The translations under genes were made by a program, and so were the position numbers. Source: Pictodentalium vernedei (Eukaryota > Mollusca > Scaphopoda > Dentaliida > Dentaliidae). From it: a DNA stretch of 64,000 nt. The notes beneath the pieces are model-generated. The model searched no databases. It was not told where the DNA came from and saw only the letters and a list, made by a program, of their open reading frames with translations. Location of the stretch: NCBI GenBank assembly GCA_031216915.1, contig CM062296.1:65316148-65380147 (forward strand). Reading direction: 5' to 3'. Shown one piece after another: positions 1 to 10,436 of the stretch (its first letter is position 1; each line of letters opens with the position of its first letter).

Positions 1-155
1 TCAGACTACAAGATAAGTAACCCTACTGGGTGAAAGGTATCGCGAATCATGTTCCTGGTCGGGAAAAGCGGCCTTTATAGTTCACAGGGTTAATCTTTTG
101 AACTCGATAGGCAGCTTGTCCAGCCCCATAATATGCTACGCCATAACTTCATTAA

Positions 156-396
156 CCCTTTACCCATCGCTGACGATATCAAAATTTATTATTTTAAATA
201 CGATTTTTTCAAATTTTTCAAAAAAATTCAACAAATCCATATCATGTGACCTCTCGATGGAACGAGCTCGACGAGCTCGTTCCAACGAGGGGTCACATGA
301 TAGGGTTTTGTTGAAATTTTTTGAAAAAAAAAAAAAATTCAACTGCTGAATTTGCATATTACGCGGGCGGATGTGGGCGATTCGTTAGGTAAAGGG
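156..396. mobile_element. TTAA-flanked foldback MITE (family A, subtype 2)
   Basis: The element is bounded by TTAA at 152-155 and 397-400. Its ends are CCCTTTACC and GGTAAAGGG, and it has a long foldback interior. The central palindrome at about 256-292 carries GAACGAGCTCG and its mirror. TTAA duplications with CCC-starting ends are the habit of piggyBac-type transposons, so it is probably a non-autonomous member of that group (inference). It has no coding capacity; ORFs across it are by-products of the inverted repeat. Related copies lie near 20.7, 24.3, 25.5, 25.7, 34.9, 53.3 and 61.9-62.9 kb. Confidence 0.8.
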
Positions 397-432
397 TTAA
401 GTAAGATGATTACCAAGTGAATACGTGGGGGA

Positions 433-493
433 GACCAATCAATGTGTTCAACGTGCAGCCATCAAGGAGCACGTTGAATATATTAATTGGTTT
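433..493. repeat. Short inverted repeat with GTGC arms
   Basis: TTCAACGTGC at 447-456 pairs with GCACGTTGAA at 469-478, and ACCAATCAAT pairs loosely with ATTAATTGGT outside it. A related CAACGTGCAGCC hairpin lies at 29346-29385. Both sit near a 'GACCGGGAAAAG(T/C)GGCCTTT'-like stretch (about 56-75 and 29461-29482), so this is probably a degraded copy of one dispersed repeat. Confidence 0.5.
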
Positions 494-680
494 CCACCCA
501 AATGAATATAGACTTTTCCAATTGGTGCCATTAAACTGTTTGGAATACAACACTATGGTTCACAGGGTTAAAGAAAAGATTTTCTACTAAGGAAGGTAGG
601 GATAGCGGTTGAAAGAGCATTGAACGTTTGATCGAAAGGTCGGCTGTTCTATCTTTATGAACGCCATCTGCACAATCTCT

Positions 681-1010
681 CTGGGTAACACACGTAATGC
701 CTATTGCCTATGTACACTCTAAAAAAAGATGTTTAGACTCTAAATGCGAACAACACTTTTTTGTCCCCCATTTGTTTACGTTTTCCTTCTCTGACATGTT
801 TAGATTATAAACGTGTTTAGCATTTAAACGTGAAATTTGAAAATCCCCCTGGGTAACACACGTAATGCCTATTGCCTATGTACACTCTAAAAACGATGTT
901 TAGACTCTAAATGCGAACAACACTTTTTTGGCCCCCATTTGTTTACGTTTTCCTTCTCTGACATGTTTAGATTATAAACGTGTTTAGCATTTAAACGTGA
1001 AATTTGAAAA
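681..1010. repeat. Tandem duplication, 168-bp period
   Basis: CTGGGTAACACACGTAATGC occurs at 681 and again at 849, and both are followed by the same text to TGAAATTTGAAAA (about 843 and 1010). The units are almost identical, so the duplication is recent. Neither unit carries a coding signal. Confidence 0.9.
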
Positions 1011-1819
1011 GCACAAATTTAAAAATGTTACAGGTTCAGACTCTGACTGAATTGAGAAACAGGTATGTGCGAAGTCCTTATCATGAGTTTAATGCATCCA
1101 GGCGAAACATAGTTGTTAGGCTGAACAGCTTTAGACTTGTCACATCCGGGGCGGACTGGGACAAGAAAAGTTACCGGGGAATGCGCCAAGGGGGCCTCAG
1201 ATGAGGAGAAAATTTTGATTTTGCGAACTGAACGAAGGGTCCATGCATCTAAGCGTCTGGGCGATCAATTGCAGTCCATTGATGGCATTTTTGCATCATC
1301 TTTAACCTTGATTTTTGAAATTAAAGGAAAGCTGTTTCCTTTAAGCTGAGCAACCAAAAGCAGACTGGGTGGCTCTGTATATCGCAATGGCAGCCCACAT
1401 AGAGAACGTTTCGAAATACCGGCAGTCTATGCAATCAGATCCATTTCGCCTTTTGGTAATTTTCACGAAATTTCACACAACAGGTGTTGGGCTGCATCGA
1501 TTTGCGGGGCCCCAGACGGAACCCAATAAGGGGCCCACCGGAAATTTCCGGTGGACCATAAAGTCAGTCCGCTTCTAAGTCAGATGCAAGCTTTGGACAT
1601 AAATGCCAAAATGTCTGCCGAATCATGTATATTTGGTGCAACGATTTAAAGTTCCCACAACATCGACTTTAAACACTGTTTCCAAATAATGTAATTGTGC
1701 CCAAATTATAAGCATTTAAACATATTTTTCCAACGTTAACATTGATAGGTTGGTAGGGTTTCCTGTTATATTTTAGGGCCTACTTCTCAAAACAAAGCAA
1801 TGCAAAAGGTCAGATAAAT
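1011..1819. other. No gene recognised
   Basis: Open frames here are short (up to 70 codons), overlap one another, and show no family motif. The only structure I see is a perfect 20-bp palindrome, CCACCGGAAATTTCCGGTGG, at 1535-1554. Confidence 0.6.
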
Positions 1820-2110
1820 GGGAGCGTGGTGACTCAGTGTTACCCCATAGAACTTCAAACCGAAAGGATCAGGTTCGATCCCCGTCGGGGCACTTAATCC
1901 CAATTGCCCAATTACTAAGGCGTACTGTACGTCCATGGTGCACTTGTCTTCAACTAATGCTAATCCTGCTTGTGTGGAGTTAGTACTCTGGGAAGTCTGC
2001 TCGCTGTTGCTACGTGGTTCTCTCCGGTTACTCCGATTTCCTTCCCCCTCCCCGTAAAACTCCGACACGAGTTGCCGCAAATGTCGTTAAAACCCAATAA
2101 ATATATAGAT
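1820..2110 (+). mobile_element. tRNA-derived SINE (diverged copy)
   Basis: The head has a Pol III B-box-like GGTTCGATCCC at 1872-1882 and an A-box-like TGGTGACTCAG near 1827. The body matches the better-preserved copies at 24970-25326 and 27746-28114: AAGGCGTACTGTACGTC, TCTTCAACTAATGCTAATCC and GGTTCTCTCCGGTTACTCCG. It ends in an AATAAATATATA tail. Part of the region after the head is deleted. A MITE was inserted in the tail at a TA (2110-2111). It is probably mobilised by a LINE; the partner is not identified. Confidence 0.85.
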
Positions 2111-2111
2111 A

Positions 2112-2365
2112 CAGTACGGCCGCCGTGGGCTGGTCACTTTCTAAGGGTAGGCAATATTTCCACGGACGCATTAATATTAGATTCCAAACACTAATTATAG
2201 GAATAATCAATAATCATCAAAAATTTAATTGGTGAAGCACCGGGTACCTCCCGGTGCTTCAATAATTAAAATTTTACTGATGATGATTTTTATTAAGTGG
2301 TAAAAGCAGGCGTAGACATCGCTGCCCGCGCGTAGAATATGACAAGTTCATTGCGACTGTACTTG
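2112..2365. mobile_element. CAGTAC-type MITE (family D), copy 1
   Basis: The left end is CAGTACGGCCGCCGTGG and the right end is ...GCGACTGTACTTG, each flanked by TA. The centre is a hairpin with GAAGCACCGGG and CCCGGTGCTTC arms (2234-2260). It matches the copies at 2644-4847 and 47951-48195. A TA target with CAGT-starting inverted ends suggests Tc1/mariner-type mobilisation (inference). It lies in the A-rich tail of the preceding SINE. Confidence 0.8.
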
Positions 2366-2762
2366 TATAAAGAAATACGAACAATAAGCTTAAAGGACTC
2401 AGAGTTCGCAAATGAAAAGCATACGACACTGCCGACGCAGGTTGCTTTTCACCAGCAAATCCACACAACCTGCGTTTTCCCCATCTCTCTATGAACATGT
2501 ATTGAAAGCCTGAGATCAAATACACAATAATTTAGATCTGTGGCCTTTTCTATTAAAGGTCACGCATAATTTACCTTTGAATTGACGTGACAGAGAAAAA
2601 CTTGTTGAATAAACTTCAGATCAAAAAGGCGCGTTAATGATAACAGTACGGCCGCTATGGACTGGTCACTTCCAAGCATAGGCAATATCTCCAATGGACA
2701 CAATAATATTAGATTCCATTTTAATTACAGAAATAATAATCAAACTTTTAATTAAGGAAGGA

Positions 2763-2969
2763 CCGGTGTGACAGGAATGATAGTCCGTAGGAAAATTAGT
2801 CCCTCTGGACTATTATTCCGCGGAATTATAGTCCTAGGTCTAACATTCCTAGGAATAGTAGTCCGCCGGACTACTATTCCTAGGAATGTTAGACCTAGGA
2901 CTATAATTCCGCGGAATAATAGTCCAGAGGAACTAACGTTCCTACGGACTATCATTCTTGTCACACCGG
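2763..2969. repeat. 207-bp hierarchical palindrome
   Basis: CCGGTGTGAC (2763-2772) pairs with GTCACACCGG (2960-2969) about a centre at 2866, with few mismatches along the arms. Each arm is itself built of smaller palindromes: ATTCCGCGGAAT (2814-2825), ATTCCTAGGAAT (2845-2856) and GGACTA/TAGTCC blocks, mirrored on the other arm. Both strands therefore give near-identical ORFs of about 75 codons, which are artefacts. It occupies the hairpin centre of the family D MITE, next to the usual ACCGGG...CCCGGT core. Confidence 0.9.
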
Positions 2970-3291
2970 GTACAACCCGGTGCTTCATCAATTAAAATTT
3001 TGCTGATGATGCTTTTTATTACACGATAAACGCATGCGTGACATCAATCCGGCACGTGGATTACGACAAGTGGCTAATACTATAAAACGTTTACAATTGT
3101 ATTTTCTCCTAATTGTATATTTTGCAAGTGAATATAAATGACGTAAATGAATAATTAGCATTTCAAAATGTATGACAACTTTCCAACTGGCAAATTGCCA
3201 CATCTTTAAAAATGTTAATGGTTCATTTCAATTAGTTATTTCCATAAAAAGGAAATACAATTCGGGAATATTCAATTATAAAAGTTTCATA

Positions 3292-4814
3292 TACTGTTCA
3301 AAAAAGTAGGAGATATTTGATAACAGTGAGATATATGAAGATATATATATATATATATTCATCAAAAAGACAGTTGAGGCATTGCACAGTGACATCTGGT
3401 GAATAATGTCTGCGATAGTTGGGTGTCTGACAAGCACACATTCCACGCACCGAACTGCATAAGACGTGGACGGTCAGTCAGAGAATTTACCACATTATGT
3501 CCAAGACCTCAATACCTTGTGAATCCTCCTCAGTTCGCGAGACAAGCGCGTATCCAACGTGGCATACTCACAAAACGCCCAATATCAGCTTGACAGATGT
3601 TATTCCATTCTTCCCGCGGTGCAGCGGCGACTTCCTGGACATTGGTAAGGGGGTGTTGGCGTTGCCATAGGCGCTTGCCATGCATATCACATACGTGCTC
3701 GATTGGTGAAAGGTCTGGTCTTAGTGCTGACCAAGGTAGTGTAGTGATGTTCTGCTCCTGGAGGAACTCTGTACCAACACGGGCCCTATGCGCTCTTGCA
3801 TTGTCATCTTTGAAAATGAATTGACGGCCGTGACGTCGCGCAAATGGCACCACATGAGCTGCTAACATGTTGTCACGGTTGTACTGCCATGTGACACGCC
3901 CTTGAATGTAGTTCTGTTCTGCTGGTCATGGTTATGCTTCCCTACACCAAAACCGATCCACCACAAAAACGATCGTGCTGCCTAACGGTTACGTCATGGT
4001 ATCGTTCCTTCCGCCGCCGCCGCATTCTGTTTCGCCTGTCGTGGAAGTAGAGAGTGAACCTCGATTCATCGGAAAACATGACTTTGCTCCACCACCGATT
4101 GTCCCAGCGCTGCCTTGCTTCACACCAACTTCGCATGGCTGCGTTGTGACATACAGTCAAACGTGGATTTATTCGAGGTCGTCGAACGTACAAATTCCAG
4201 CTGCGTAGGCGATTTCGGATAGTCTTTCCACTGATTCGCACATATGTCGCTGAGTGCAGATGGTGTCCAATTTCTGAGGCACTTTGATGGCGGTTACGTA
4301 ATGGTGTCGTTCGGATGAAACGATTCTGGTTGTCAGTTGTCGCTCTTGGACGACATGACCAACACCTGCCATCAACATTTCCTGTCTGACCTTAGCGTGA
4401 CCACAACCTGCTAATCATCGATTGAGTAACGTTGAGAATTTGAGCCAATGCAGTTTGTCTGTTGCCAGCTTCCAACAGGCCAACGGCACGTAAACGTTCG
4501 TCGCGTGTCATTCTTCGCATACCTCAAAAATTAGGTTTCGACCAGAAACTATCGATGAACGAGTTAATACCAAAAAAGAACGATGAGACCTCCGAAAAAA
4601 ACCCGTCCTTTACAAATGAAAATTTCAAAACGTACCCAACAGACATTTACGCGTCGCTCGTGCGAAAAACCTGCACGAAAGTTTCGTGGGCTTGTGACAT
4701 TCATGATCCACGCTAAACATGGTAACATGTTGATGTATCTAATCACACGTATCCAATTTCATTTTCCGAAAATATCAAGACCAGTTACGATATCTCCTAC
4801 TTTTCTTAATAGTA
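3292..4814 (-). mobile_element. Tc1-family DNA transposon (degenerate)
   Basis: The element is flanked by TA at 3290-3291 and 4815-4816. The inverted ends share TACT(G/A)TT followed by AAAAGTAGGAGATAT, just inside each TA. It contains the transposase pseudogene at 3530-4520. About 230 bp of non-coding sequence on each side, including an (AT)n run at 3340-3358, completes the element. Its length of about 1.5 kb is usual for Tc1. Confidence 0.9.
3530..4520 (-). pseudogene. Tc1-like DD34E transposase, frameshifted
   Basis: On the minus strand an N-terminal helix-turn-helix region (about 4520-4390: RDERLRAVGLLEAGNRQTAL) is followed by SGKTIRNRLRSWNL (about 4230) and the first catalytic Asp in MFSDESRF (about 4075). 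The second Asp is in DDNARAH (about 3805) and the Glu is in LSPIEHV (about 3700). There are 34 residues between the second Asp and the Glu, the Tc1 spacing. The reading frame is broken near 4385, 4240 and between 3940 and 3868, so the protein is not made. The overall span of about 330 codons fits a full-length Tc1 transposase. All three catalytic residues remain readable. Confidence 0.9.
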
Positions 4815-4847
4815 TAGTATTGGCCCCAGTCTTTGTCGACTGTACTG

Positions 4848-5487
4848 TAACGATGAAGACCAACAAAAAAGAGGCTGTAAACTATGGACACACCCCTAAA
4901 GGTACAAGCATATAAAACAAACGCCGAGAAATCGAAAATACGCCAGTGCTTCCGTCTACATCAGTCCACAATACTATCGTATTTGCCATTGTGTCCCAAT
5001 TAAAGCATTGCTTGTTTGTGGAAAAGAGACTCCCCTCCCCTTATTTTCTCCGACTAATAGATCTTTTCGAAGAGAATAAGTACTGTGTCCTGTATAAATT
5101 TAGCACAGCGTCAGTGAACCAAATACTTATCTGAAATCTGTAGTGTTGGCAACCAGCAAACAGGACAGCCAGCATTCTTCCACTTGCTCTATATTTTTCA
5201 CTGAACCTGACTGAAGACAATTTCCGATTACAATTTTGGTTTTCGATTTTTTGGAGCGCGCTAATAGGGGATCTCCAAAGAACCATTGAACCATTGAAAT
5301 TCATTATGATAAAAATACAATTCCAGGATAAACCAACATTCCTTTGACCATGCTATCTATCTAAAATGGAAACTGAAACCCCTGTAGACTGAGTTCAAGC
5401 AGCAAATGATTTCCATAATACAGCAGGAAATTTACCCAATTTAATCCAGTTTTGACAAAGCTTATTAGGCTCGTTCAAACAAAAAAT
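4848..5487. other. No gene recognised
   Basis: Short overlapping ORFs only. I see no domain motif, repeat or RNA signature here. Confidence 0.6.
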
Positions 5488-5712
5488 GGCCTGGAACGAA
5501 TACCATAAACTTTTTACAATTGTATTTTCTACTTATTAATATAACTGCCTAAAATGAATCATATGAATTTTCAAAGATATGGCAATTTTCCAGCTGGCAA
5601 ATTGCCTCATCTTTGGAAATGCTAATGGTTCATTCCATCTCATTTAAAGTCATAACTAGAAAATACTATTCGAGAACTTACAACTGTAAAGGTTTTATAG
5701 TACTGTTCTTTA
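5488..5712. mobile_element. GGCCAATAC-type MITE (family E), copy 2
   Basis: The left arm ATACCATAAACTTTTTACAA (5499 on) mirrors the right arm ending in TTGTAAAGG/GTTTTATAGTACT (about 5682-5704). The interior matches the other copies: GGCAATTTTCCAGC, TGGCAAATTGCC and GCTAATGGTTCATT. Both outermost ends are diverged. Confidence 0.7.
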
Positions 5713-6470
5713 GTTAAATTCATAGTTGCATTTGGGAAATATTTGCAGCTTGAAACATTGTGACATTTCAACACTGGTCCCCTAGAATTAACCCTAGATG
5801 TTGAGATCACACAGGGATTGGAAGACGTTTATCAATTTTATTTAATTACTTATTTTATTTTATTACATATCTCACCCTATACATGTACATGCAACGGAAA
5901 CTAGACGTCACTTTATTGTATTTGCGCGTTGAGGAAGTGCCCTTTTTGTTCCCATCAGTCTCAAACTGCCTCGCTAGCGTAACTCAATTCCTGTAGAAAA
6001 ACAGCGCGCCCAACAAATCTATATTAGTAAATAGAGATTATCAACACCATTCCTAACATCTTCTGGGATACATACATATGTAATGACGAAAATTTCTACC
6101 AAAATTCGACAAAATACAGAGTAAAGAGAATAGATTACTACATAATAGCAGCGAGATATATTTTCCGCTCGAAATGTGTTTATAATACTGTAGAAATCTC
6201 GTACAGATTGACACCATGCATTCATATGCCGAATGTTGGCCGATTTGAAACCGAGTTGGGATTTTAGGAAATAAAGGAGATGTCAGCATCACCAAAGAAA
6301 CGCTAAAATCCAGATAGATGGAATTTCCAACTGCTTATGACTCGCCCTCCGACTTTCCAACTGTATGATTGGGGGGGGGGGGGCACCCTAACCCTGCCGG
6401 CGCGTCCCTGCAGGTCAGATACTTACCTGTATCCCGCGGCCGATTCATTTTCGTCCATTGATCACACTAT
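5713..6470. other. No gene recognised; contains a poly-G run
   Basis: Short shadow ORFs only. A run of 13 G occupies 6371-6383. Confidence 0.55.
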
Positions 6471-6473
6471 TGC

Positions 6474-7030
6474 ATGTGTCCTTTTATCCGCTTTGAAGTT
6501 TCTTGGAAATTTGATGATGACTTGTGTGAGATCGATAACTTTCCAGTTATGCTGGAGCGCTCGGTTCTGGTGAACGATAAGATGGTGTACCGATGGAACG
6601 TTCAAAAGGCAAAGTGGGACACTTTATTAACTCCTTATGCTTTATGCATCACGAAGGAGAAATTTGTTGGAAATGCTGACCAAATAGAACATTTTACTAA
6701 GGTACTAGTTCACACTGCAATCCCAGCCATTCCCAAAACGTCGGAAAATACAAAACGCTTCATCAAACGCTGGTTTGATTACTATTAAAGACTGGTTATA
6801 AAGGATCGCAAATCACCAACCACAAATAATTTAGACAAACTATGTGTACATTGGGAAAAGACAACACGACTTATAAAAAAAAGAAAAGTTCTTGAGAAAC
6901 TTGTTTCTAAACATAAACAACACACACCCATCAACAAAATTTGGAAAAAGATTTTGAAAATTAATGGTTAAGAAATAAAATCAAATACAGAACATCGCGA
7001 CCTTAAAACACACTTATTCTAAAATGAATT
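6474..7030 (+). pseudogene. LINE ORF2 fragment (endonuclease-RT linker)
   Basis: In one frame the reading passes from RWNVQKAKWDTLL (about 6590) through HTAIPAIPKTSENTKRF (6715-6765) to KRWFDYY. A stop at 6786 follows, then KDRKSPTTNNLDKLCVHWEK, KKRKVLEKLVSK and TPINKIWKKILKING, with another stop at about 6970. The order 'AIPKTS ... W ... K-rich ... VW/IW KK I' is typical of the linker between endonuclease and reverse transcriptase in Jockey/CR1-like LINEs. No RT motif follows, so this is a truncated relic. The same region of the LINE at 17.8-21.3 kb is not identical, so this is a different family. Confidence 0.7.
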
Positions 7031-8483
7031 ATAAAACATATTGGCCTCAACATTCGTCGTCTAAAATTAGAATTCAAATTTCGTTAAAATAATAAAAAAT
7101 AAAGAACATCAGTGAAAACAAGGGAACAAATTTATCTCTGACAATTTAGAGAATTACAATGGAAGTGCTAAATTGTTATTCGCGTAAAGTAACAAGATAC
7201 GATACAGCAATGAATTTTTCAAATCAATGACGTTGGAAGGACTTTGTTTCTAATTTTTGTGTTTGATAACTGATAGAATGTTAAATTTATGGGAAAGCGC
7301 CTACCTTAAATTTTGACACGGCCAGTCCATACATGATAAATAATTTCACTTCCGATTTAATAGAGCACATCCACAGAATATGAAGCCTTTAGGTTGTGGT
7401 ACCAACACTTCAGAAAAAATGCCCAAATTTGAACATTTTACACTTAAACAGTTACTAAAGAAATATGAAAGTCATTTGTGTTCAGTATAAGTTATCTCCT
7501 TCAACATGAATGGTATATGGAGATTTAATACCTGGATGCCGGTTTTTAAATGAGACAGCCAGGTATTAAATTCCCATTCTGTCTAATCTGCATGTTCTGG
7601 AGCCCATATACTACGAGGAATTGGTCTCACAAGCGACTAGGGTAGTGGCTCGTTGAAAAGCGCATTGGATGTCATATTAAAACTTCAAAGACCGCTAGTT
7701 TGAGTTCTTGTTCAAGAGCCTTATTGCAAATTATCCATGTGCGTCACGGTTGCAATATGCAACGGCACGCATCACTTTTATACGGGACACCCGGTTTCAA
7801 CAGTACTTGAGGTTGGTTTTAAGAAGTAGGGCGGATCGACATTTATTTACCGCTGCTTGTTTTTTTTTTACTTTCCGGATTCTCCCATTTCCCACACCAG
7901 CAAAAGCGTCCAACGCGATATAATCCTGCCCGTTGAACGAGTCTTCGAATCCCAAGACACAAACTCAAACATATCCAGGCAAGTCTTCGGAAACTGGACA
8001 TCAGCTAGCATGTACCAATTATTTCAACATGGGTAGTCCGATGTGTAATTACCAAAATTCGAGGCACATTAAAATTACCACAACATATTTTGTTGGGGGG
8101 CATTTGCCCCCTGTCGTTCCTTCACTGCCCCCCCCCCCCCCTCTCCGCGCTTATTAACTGATATGGTCAATTGCGCTACTCCGCATTTTAAATGCGACAG
8201 TATGTCTACTGGGTGGACACGATTAACCATTCTGAAGAAATGTGTTACCTTAAACATCAATAAAAAAAAAATAAAAAAGGGTTATTTGTTCCCTAAAGGG
8301 AGAGCGCCCATTTGCATATGCCACAAATTCTAATATGCAATGGCTCTACCCTCACAATTCTCAAACTCAGAACTCATTTTTCGTTCCGTGGAATCAAGAC
8401 CAGGGGCGCAGCAAAGATGACTGATTGGGGTGGAGTGGGTGGATGTAAACCTGATTTGTCCCGATTGTGATGGCTCAGGTCTC
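7031..8483. other. No gene recognised
   Basis: Non-coding as far as I can see. It holds a small hairpin, ATTTAATACCTGG/CCAGGTATTAAAT (7523-7572), and a run of 14 C (8128-8141). A stretch near 7640-7680 (GGCTCGTTGAAAAGCGCATT) resembles text near 23170. Confidence 0.55.
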
Positions 8484-8566
8484 AACTGACTAATATTCCA
8501 ACTACATCATCAAGGCCACCCTTCGTCGAACGAATGCCTTGGTGATGTAGTTGGAAAATTAGTGAG
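8484..8566. repeat. Foldback hairpin
   Basis: CTAATATTCCAACTACATCA and the following CAAGGC (8491-8516) pair with GCCTTGGTGATGTAGTTGG and AAAATTAG (8535-8562). The loop is about 18 nt. It looks like a small palindromic MITE or a decayed foldback. Confidence 0.75.
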
Positions 8567-8861
8567 TGGGAGATTATAGTTAAAAATACACAAAACATAT
8601 TGGAAATGTATTAGGGAATCCATAAACTGTAATAGTCGTGACACATACACAACATTTAATTAGGTACCCGCACCGCTATTCCAAATTGTACATGCTTGTG
8701 AGGGTCGTGGGGGGGGGGGGATGCCAAACGCACAGCAGGCCTCCATTTGTATGACCGCTTGCGTGTGTGACATAATTACAATTACTATTCTAATATAATA
8801 ACTAACAAGAAAAAATGACATCTTAGATAATCATGGAAATTATTATTAGCCAGTAGTAATA

Positions 8862-9545
8862 GGAGATGTGAAGATCATGCCCCATATTCCGGAGGGAGAG
8901 CCGGAGGGGGAAGTGATGTCAAAGTCACGTGACCAGATGACGTAATGTTTGGTTGCCATGATAGCCTACGTGAGCGGCCATAGTGATACGTGTTTTAAGT
9001 GCGCGTGCACTGCGCGTATTGTTAGTGTGATGCGTGTTTCCGTCGTCCATTTTGTATACTGAAGGCCGCCATCTTGATTCCTATGGTAGCACGTGGTTTG
9101 TAAGTTACCCAGAACCTTCCTATAGGACAGGGATATGTTTAGAGGGTATGATGTTTTTTAATAATAATAATTTCGGGATTCCTAGAATTACCCAAATAAA
9201 CCCGACAATTCTCCCAATCACACAAAACGACTTTTATTTGATACGGATTCTCCAAGAATCCTTCCTATAATAGTAGTACGTAGTGCTATCGGGCGTGCTC
9301 CCTTATGTAAGAATAAATTTACTTCGTAGAATTACCCAAATAGACAACCGTCCCCTCCAAATCAACAAAATTCACCCAGTTTATTTGATATGAAGTCCCC
9401 CAAGAATGGGTTTTTCCCCAATAACCGTCGCGTTCCCTTGAATAATAGTAGCACGTGGTGCTATAGGACTGTTCATTTGAGTACTTTACTAGGTCGGATT
9501 CCCCCAATCCTGAAATAGAATTACCCAAAAAGACCCCAACAATTG
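8862..9545. mobile_element. Long-TIR element (family C), copy 1
   Basis: It shares an ordered set of segments with 36962-37790 and 56866-57990: AGGAGATGTG at the left, TGACGTAATG, TCATGGTAGCC-like text, GTGCGC...GCGCG, GTTTCCGTCGTCCATTTTGT, GCCGCCATCTTG, and TAGTAGCACGTAGTGCTAT further in. No coding frame is shared by the copies. It is probably a non-autonomous DNA element whose outer parts resemble a compact promoter. The right boundary is approximate. Confidence 0.65.
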
Positions 9546-9711
9546 TTTTACTTGGCTCGGATTTCCAACTATATCCCCCGTTCGTACCGAATAATTAATC
9601 AGATATTCATACTTTTTGGGGTATGGTAAAAAATAACAATACATTTTTTAACATTCTAATTTCTTTTATTCAACAACAAAGTACAACCTTTTGAAATTTA
9701 TTCTTGGTGCA

Positions 9712-10232
9712 TTACTCATCCTTCTATGGTACGTAGATTGTCAAATATTCATAAACAGTATTTCTGCAGATTGGACATCGCCCATGTGATTTACAGCAGT
9801 CTTTGCACCGGCACAAATGATTGATTGGTCACGGAGCGACATTGGCATCAAAAAATAAGCAGAAACAACATTTTATTTTGGAACTGATGTGTCCATTTCA
9901 TCTTTGACGGTCATTTCTTCTTCTTGAACTTCCTCGGCGTCCATGCATTCTAGTGGTAAATTCTGAATGTAATCGCAGTCTAGAGCATATTTATTGTGTT
10001 CTTCCATAGCATTATCTTTATTGTCCTAGTAACGCGCAATGATACCACAATGAACACATTCAGTTCTATCTTCACTACCAAGATAAAAGAAACCGGCTCC
10101 TCCTCGTTTCTTCGGTGTTTTATACATTAACATTGGTAGCATGAAGTCGAAAGTCTTGAGACGCGTTTCCTCCATTGCATATTTGATGTGTTTTGATGGT
10201 CTCTGTACTGTCCTTTGGGCTACTATTAACAT
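9712..10232 (-). pseudogene. BIR-RING (inhibitor-of-apoptosis-like) gene, broken
   Basis: Minus strand. The BIR domain reads EETRLKTFDF ... GGAGFFYLGSEDRTECVHCG and continues past an in-frame TAG (10026-10028) with DNKDNAMEEHNKYALDC. Reading through the stop gives the exact BIR zinc pattern C-x2-C-x16-H-x6-C; the stop sits where BIR domains commonly have Trp, a one-base change from TGG. An acidic linker follows. In another frame a RING-like end contains CCFC, CRCKDC and GRCPICRNTVYEYL (about 9735-9870), with one more stop and an incomplete Cys/His set. BIR-RING proteins bind caspases or act as ubiquitin ligases. The neighbours are Polinton-like virion genes in the same orientation, so this was probably an accessory gene of that element. 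A separate host IAP fragment is possible. Confidence 0.75.
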
Positions 10233-10436
10233 ATTATCTCCACGTAGAACCTATTCCAATACAGGGGATGGATCATCACAAAAATGCGTTTCGAATGAAA
10301 TGCTCATTATCTCTGCAAAGTCTCTTTGACTCCTAAATTCTTGGTTTCTTGATTCTCTTTCGTTCAACCGCATCTGTATCAAAGATGGAATAGTGAACAT
10401 TCTTTATTCTGTTTTATCTTCATTCTTCTTTGATTT

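Larger units (their letters stand above)
3072..4825. mobile_element. GGCCAATAC-type MITE (family E) split by a Tc1 element
   Basis: The left end is GGCTAATACTATAAAAC (3072). The right arm runs to AAAAGTTTCATA at 3291 and resumes as GTATTGGCC at 4817-4825. A near-identical uninterrupted right end (TTTATAGTATTGGC) exists at 32338-32350. The interior has an AGCTGG/AACTGG-centred palindrome with AAATTGCC arms. Related copies are at 5488-5712 and 32123-32350. The superfamily is not settled. The flanking CAAGT/CCAGT could be an imperfect target duplication. Confidence 0.75.
2644..4847. mobile_element. CAGTAC-type MITE (family D), copy 2, interrupted
   Basis: The left end CAGTACGGCCGC starts at 2644. 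The matching right end, GTCGACTGTACTG followed by TA, appears only at 4835-4847. The right arm is cut at about 3071 by another MITE, which is itself cut by a Tc1 element. The right arm before the cut (TTTTATTACACG...GATTACGACAAG) aligns with copy 1. The centre differs from the other copies in holding a 207-bp palindrome. Without the insertions the element would be about 450 bp. Confidence 0.75.

Noticed and set aside
2752..2995. ORFs of 75-79 codons on both strands with near-identical products
   Set aside because: They are the two readings of a palindrome; no start context or homology supports translation.
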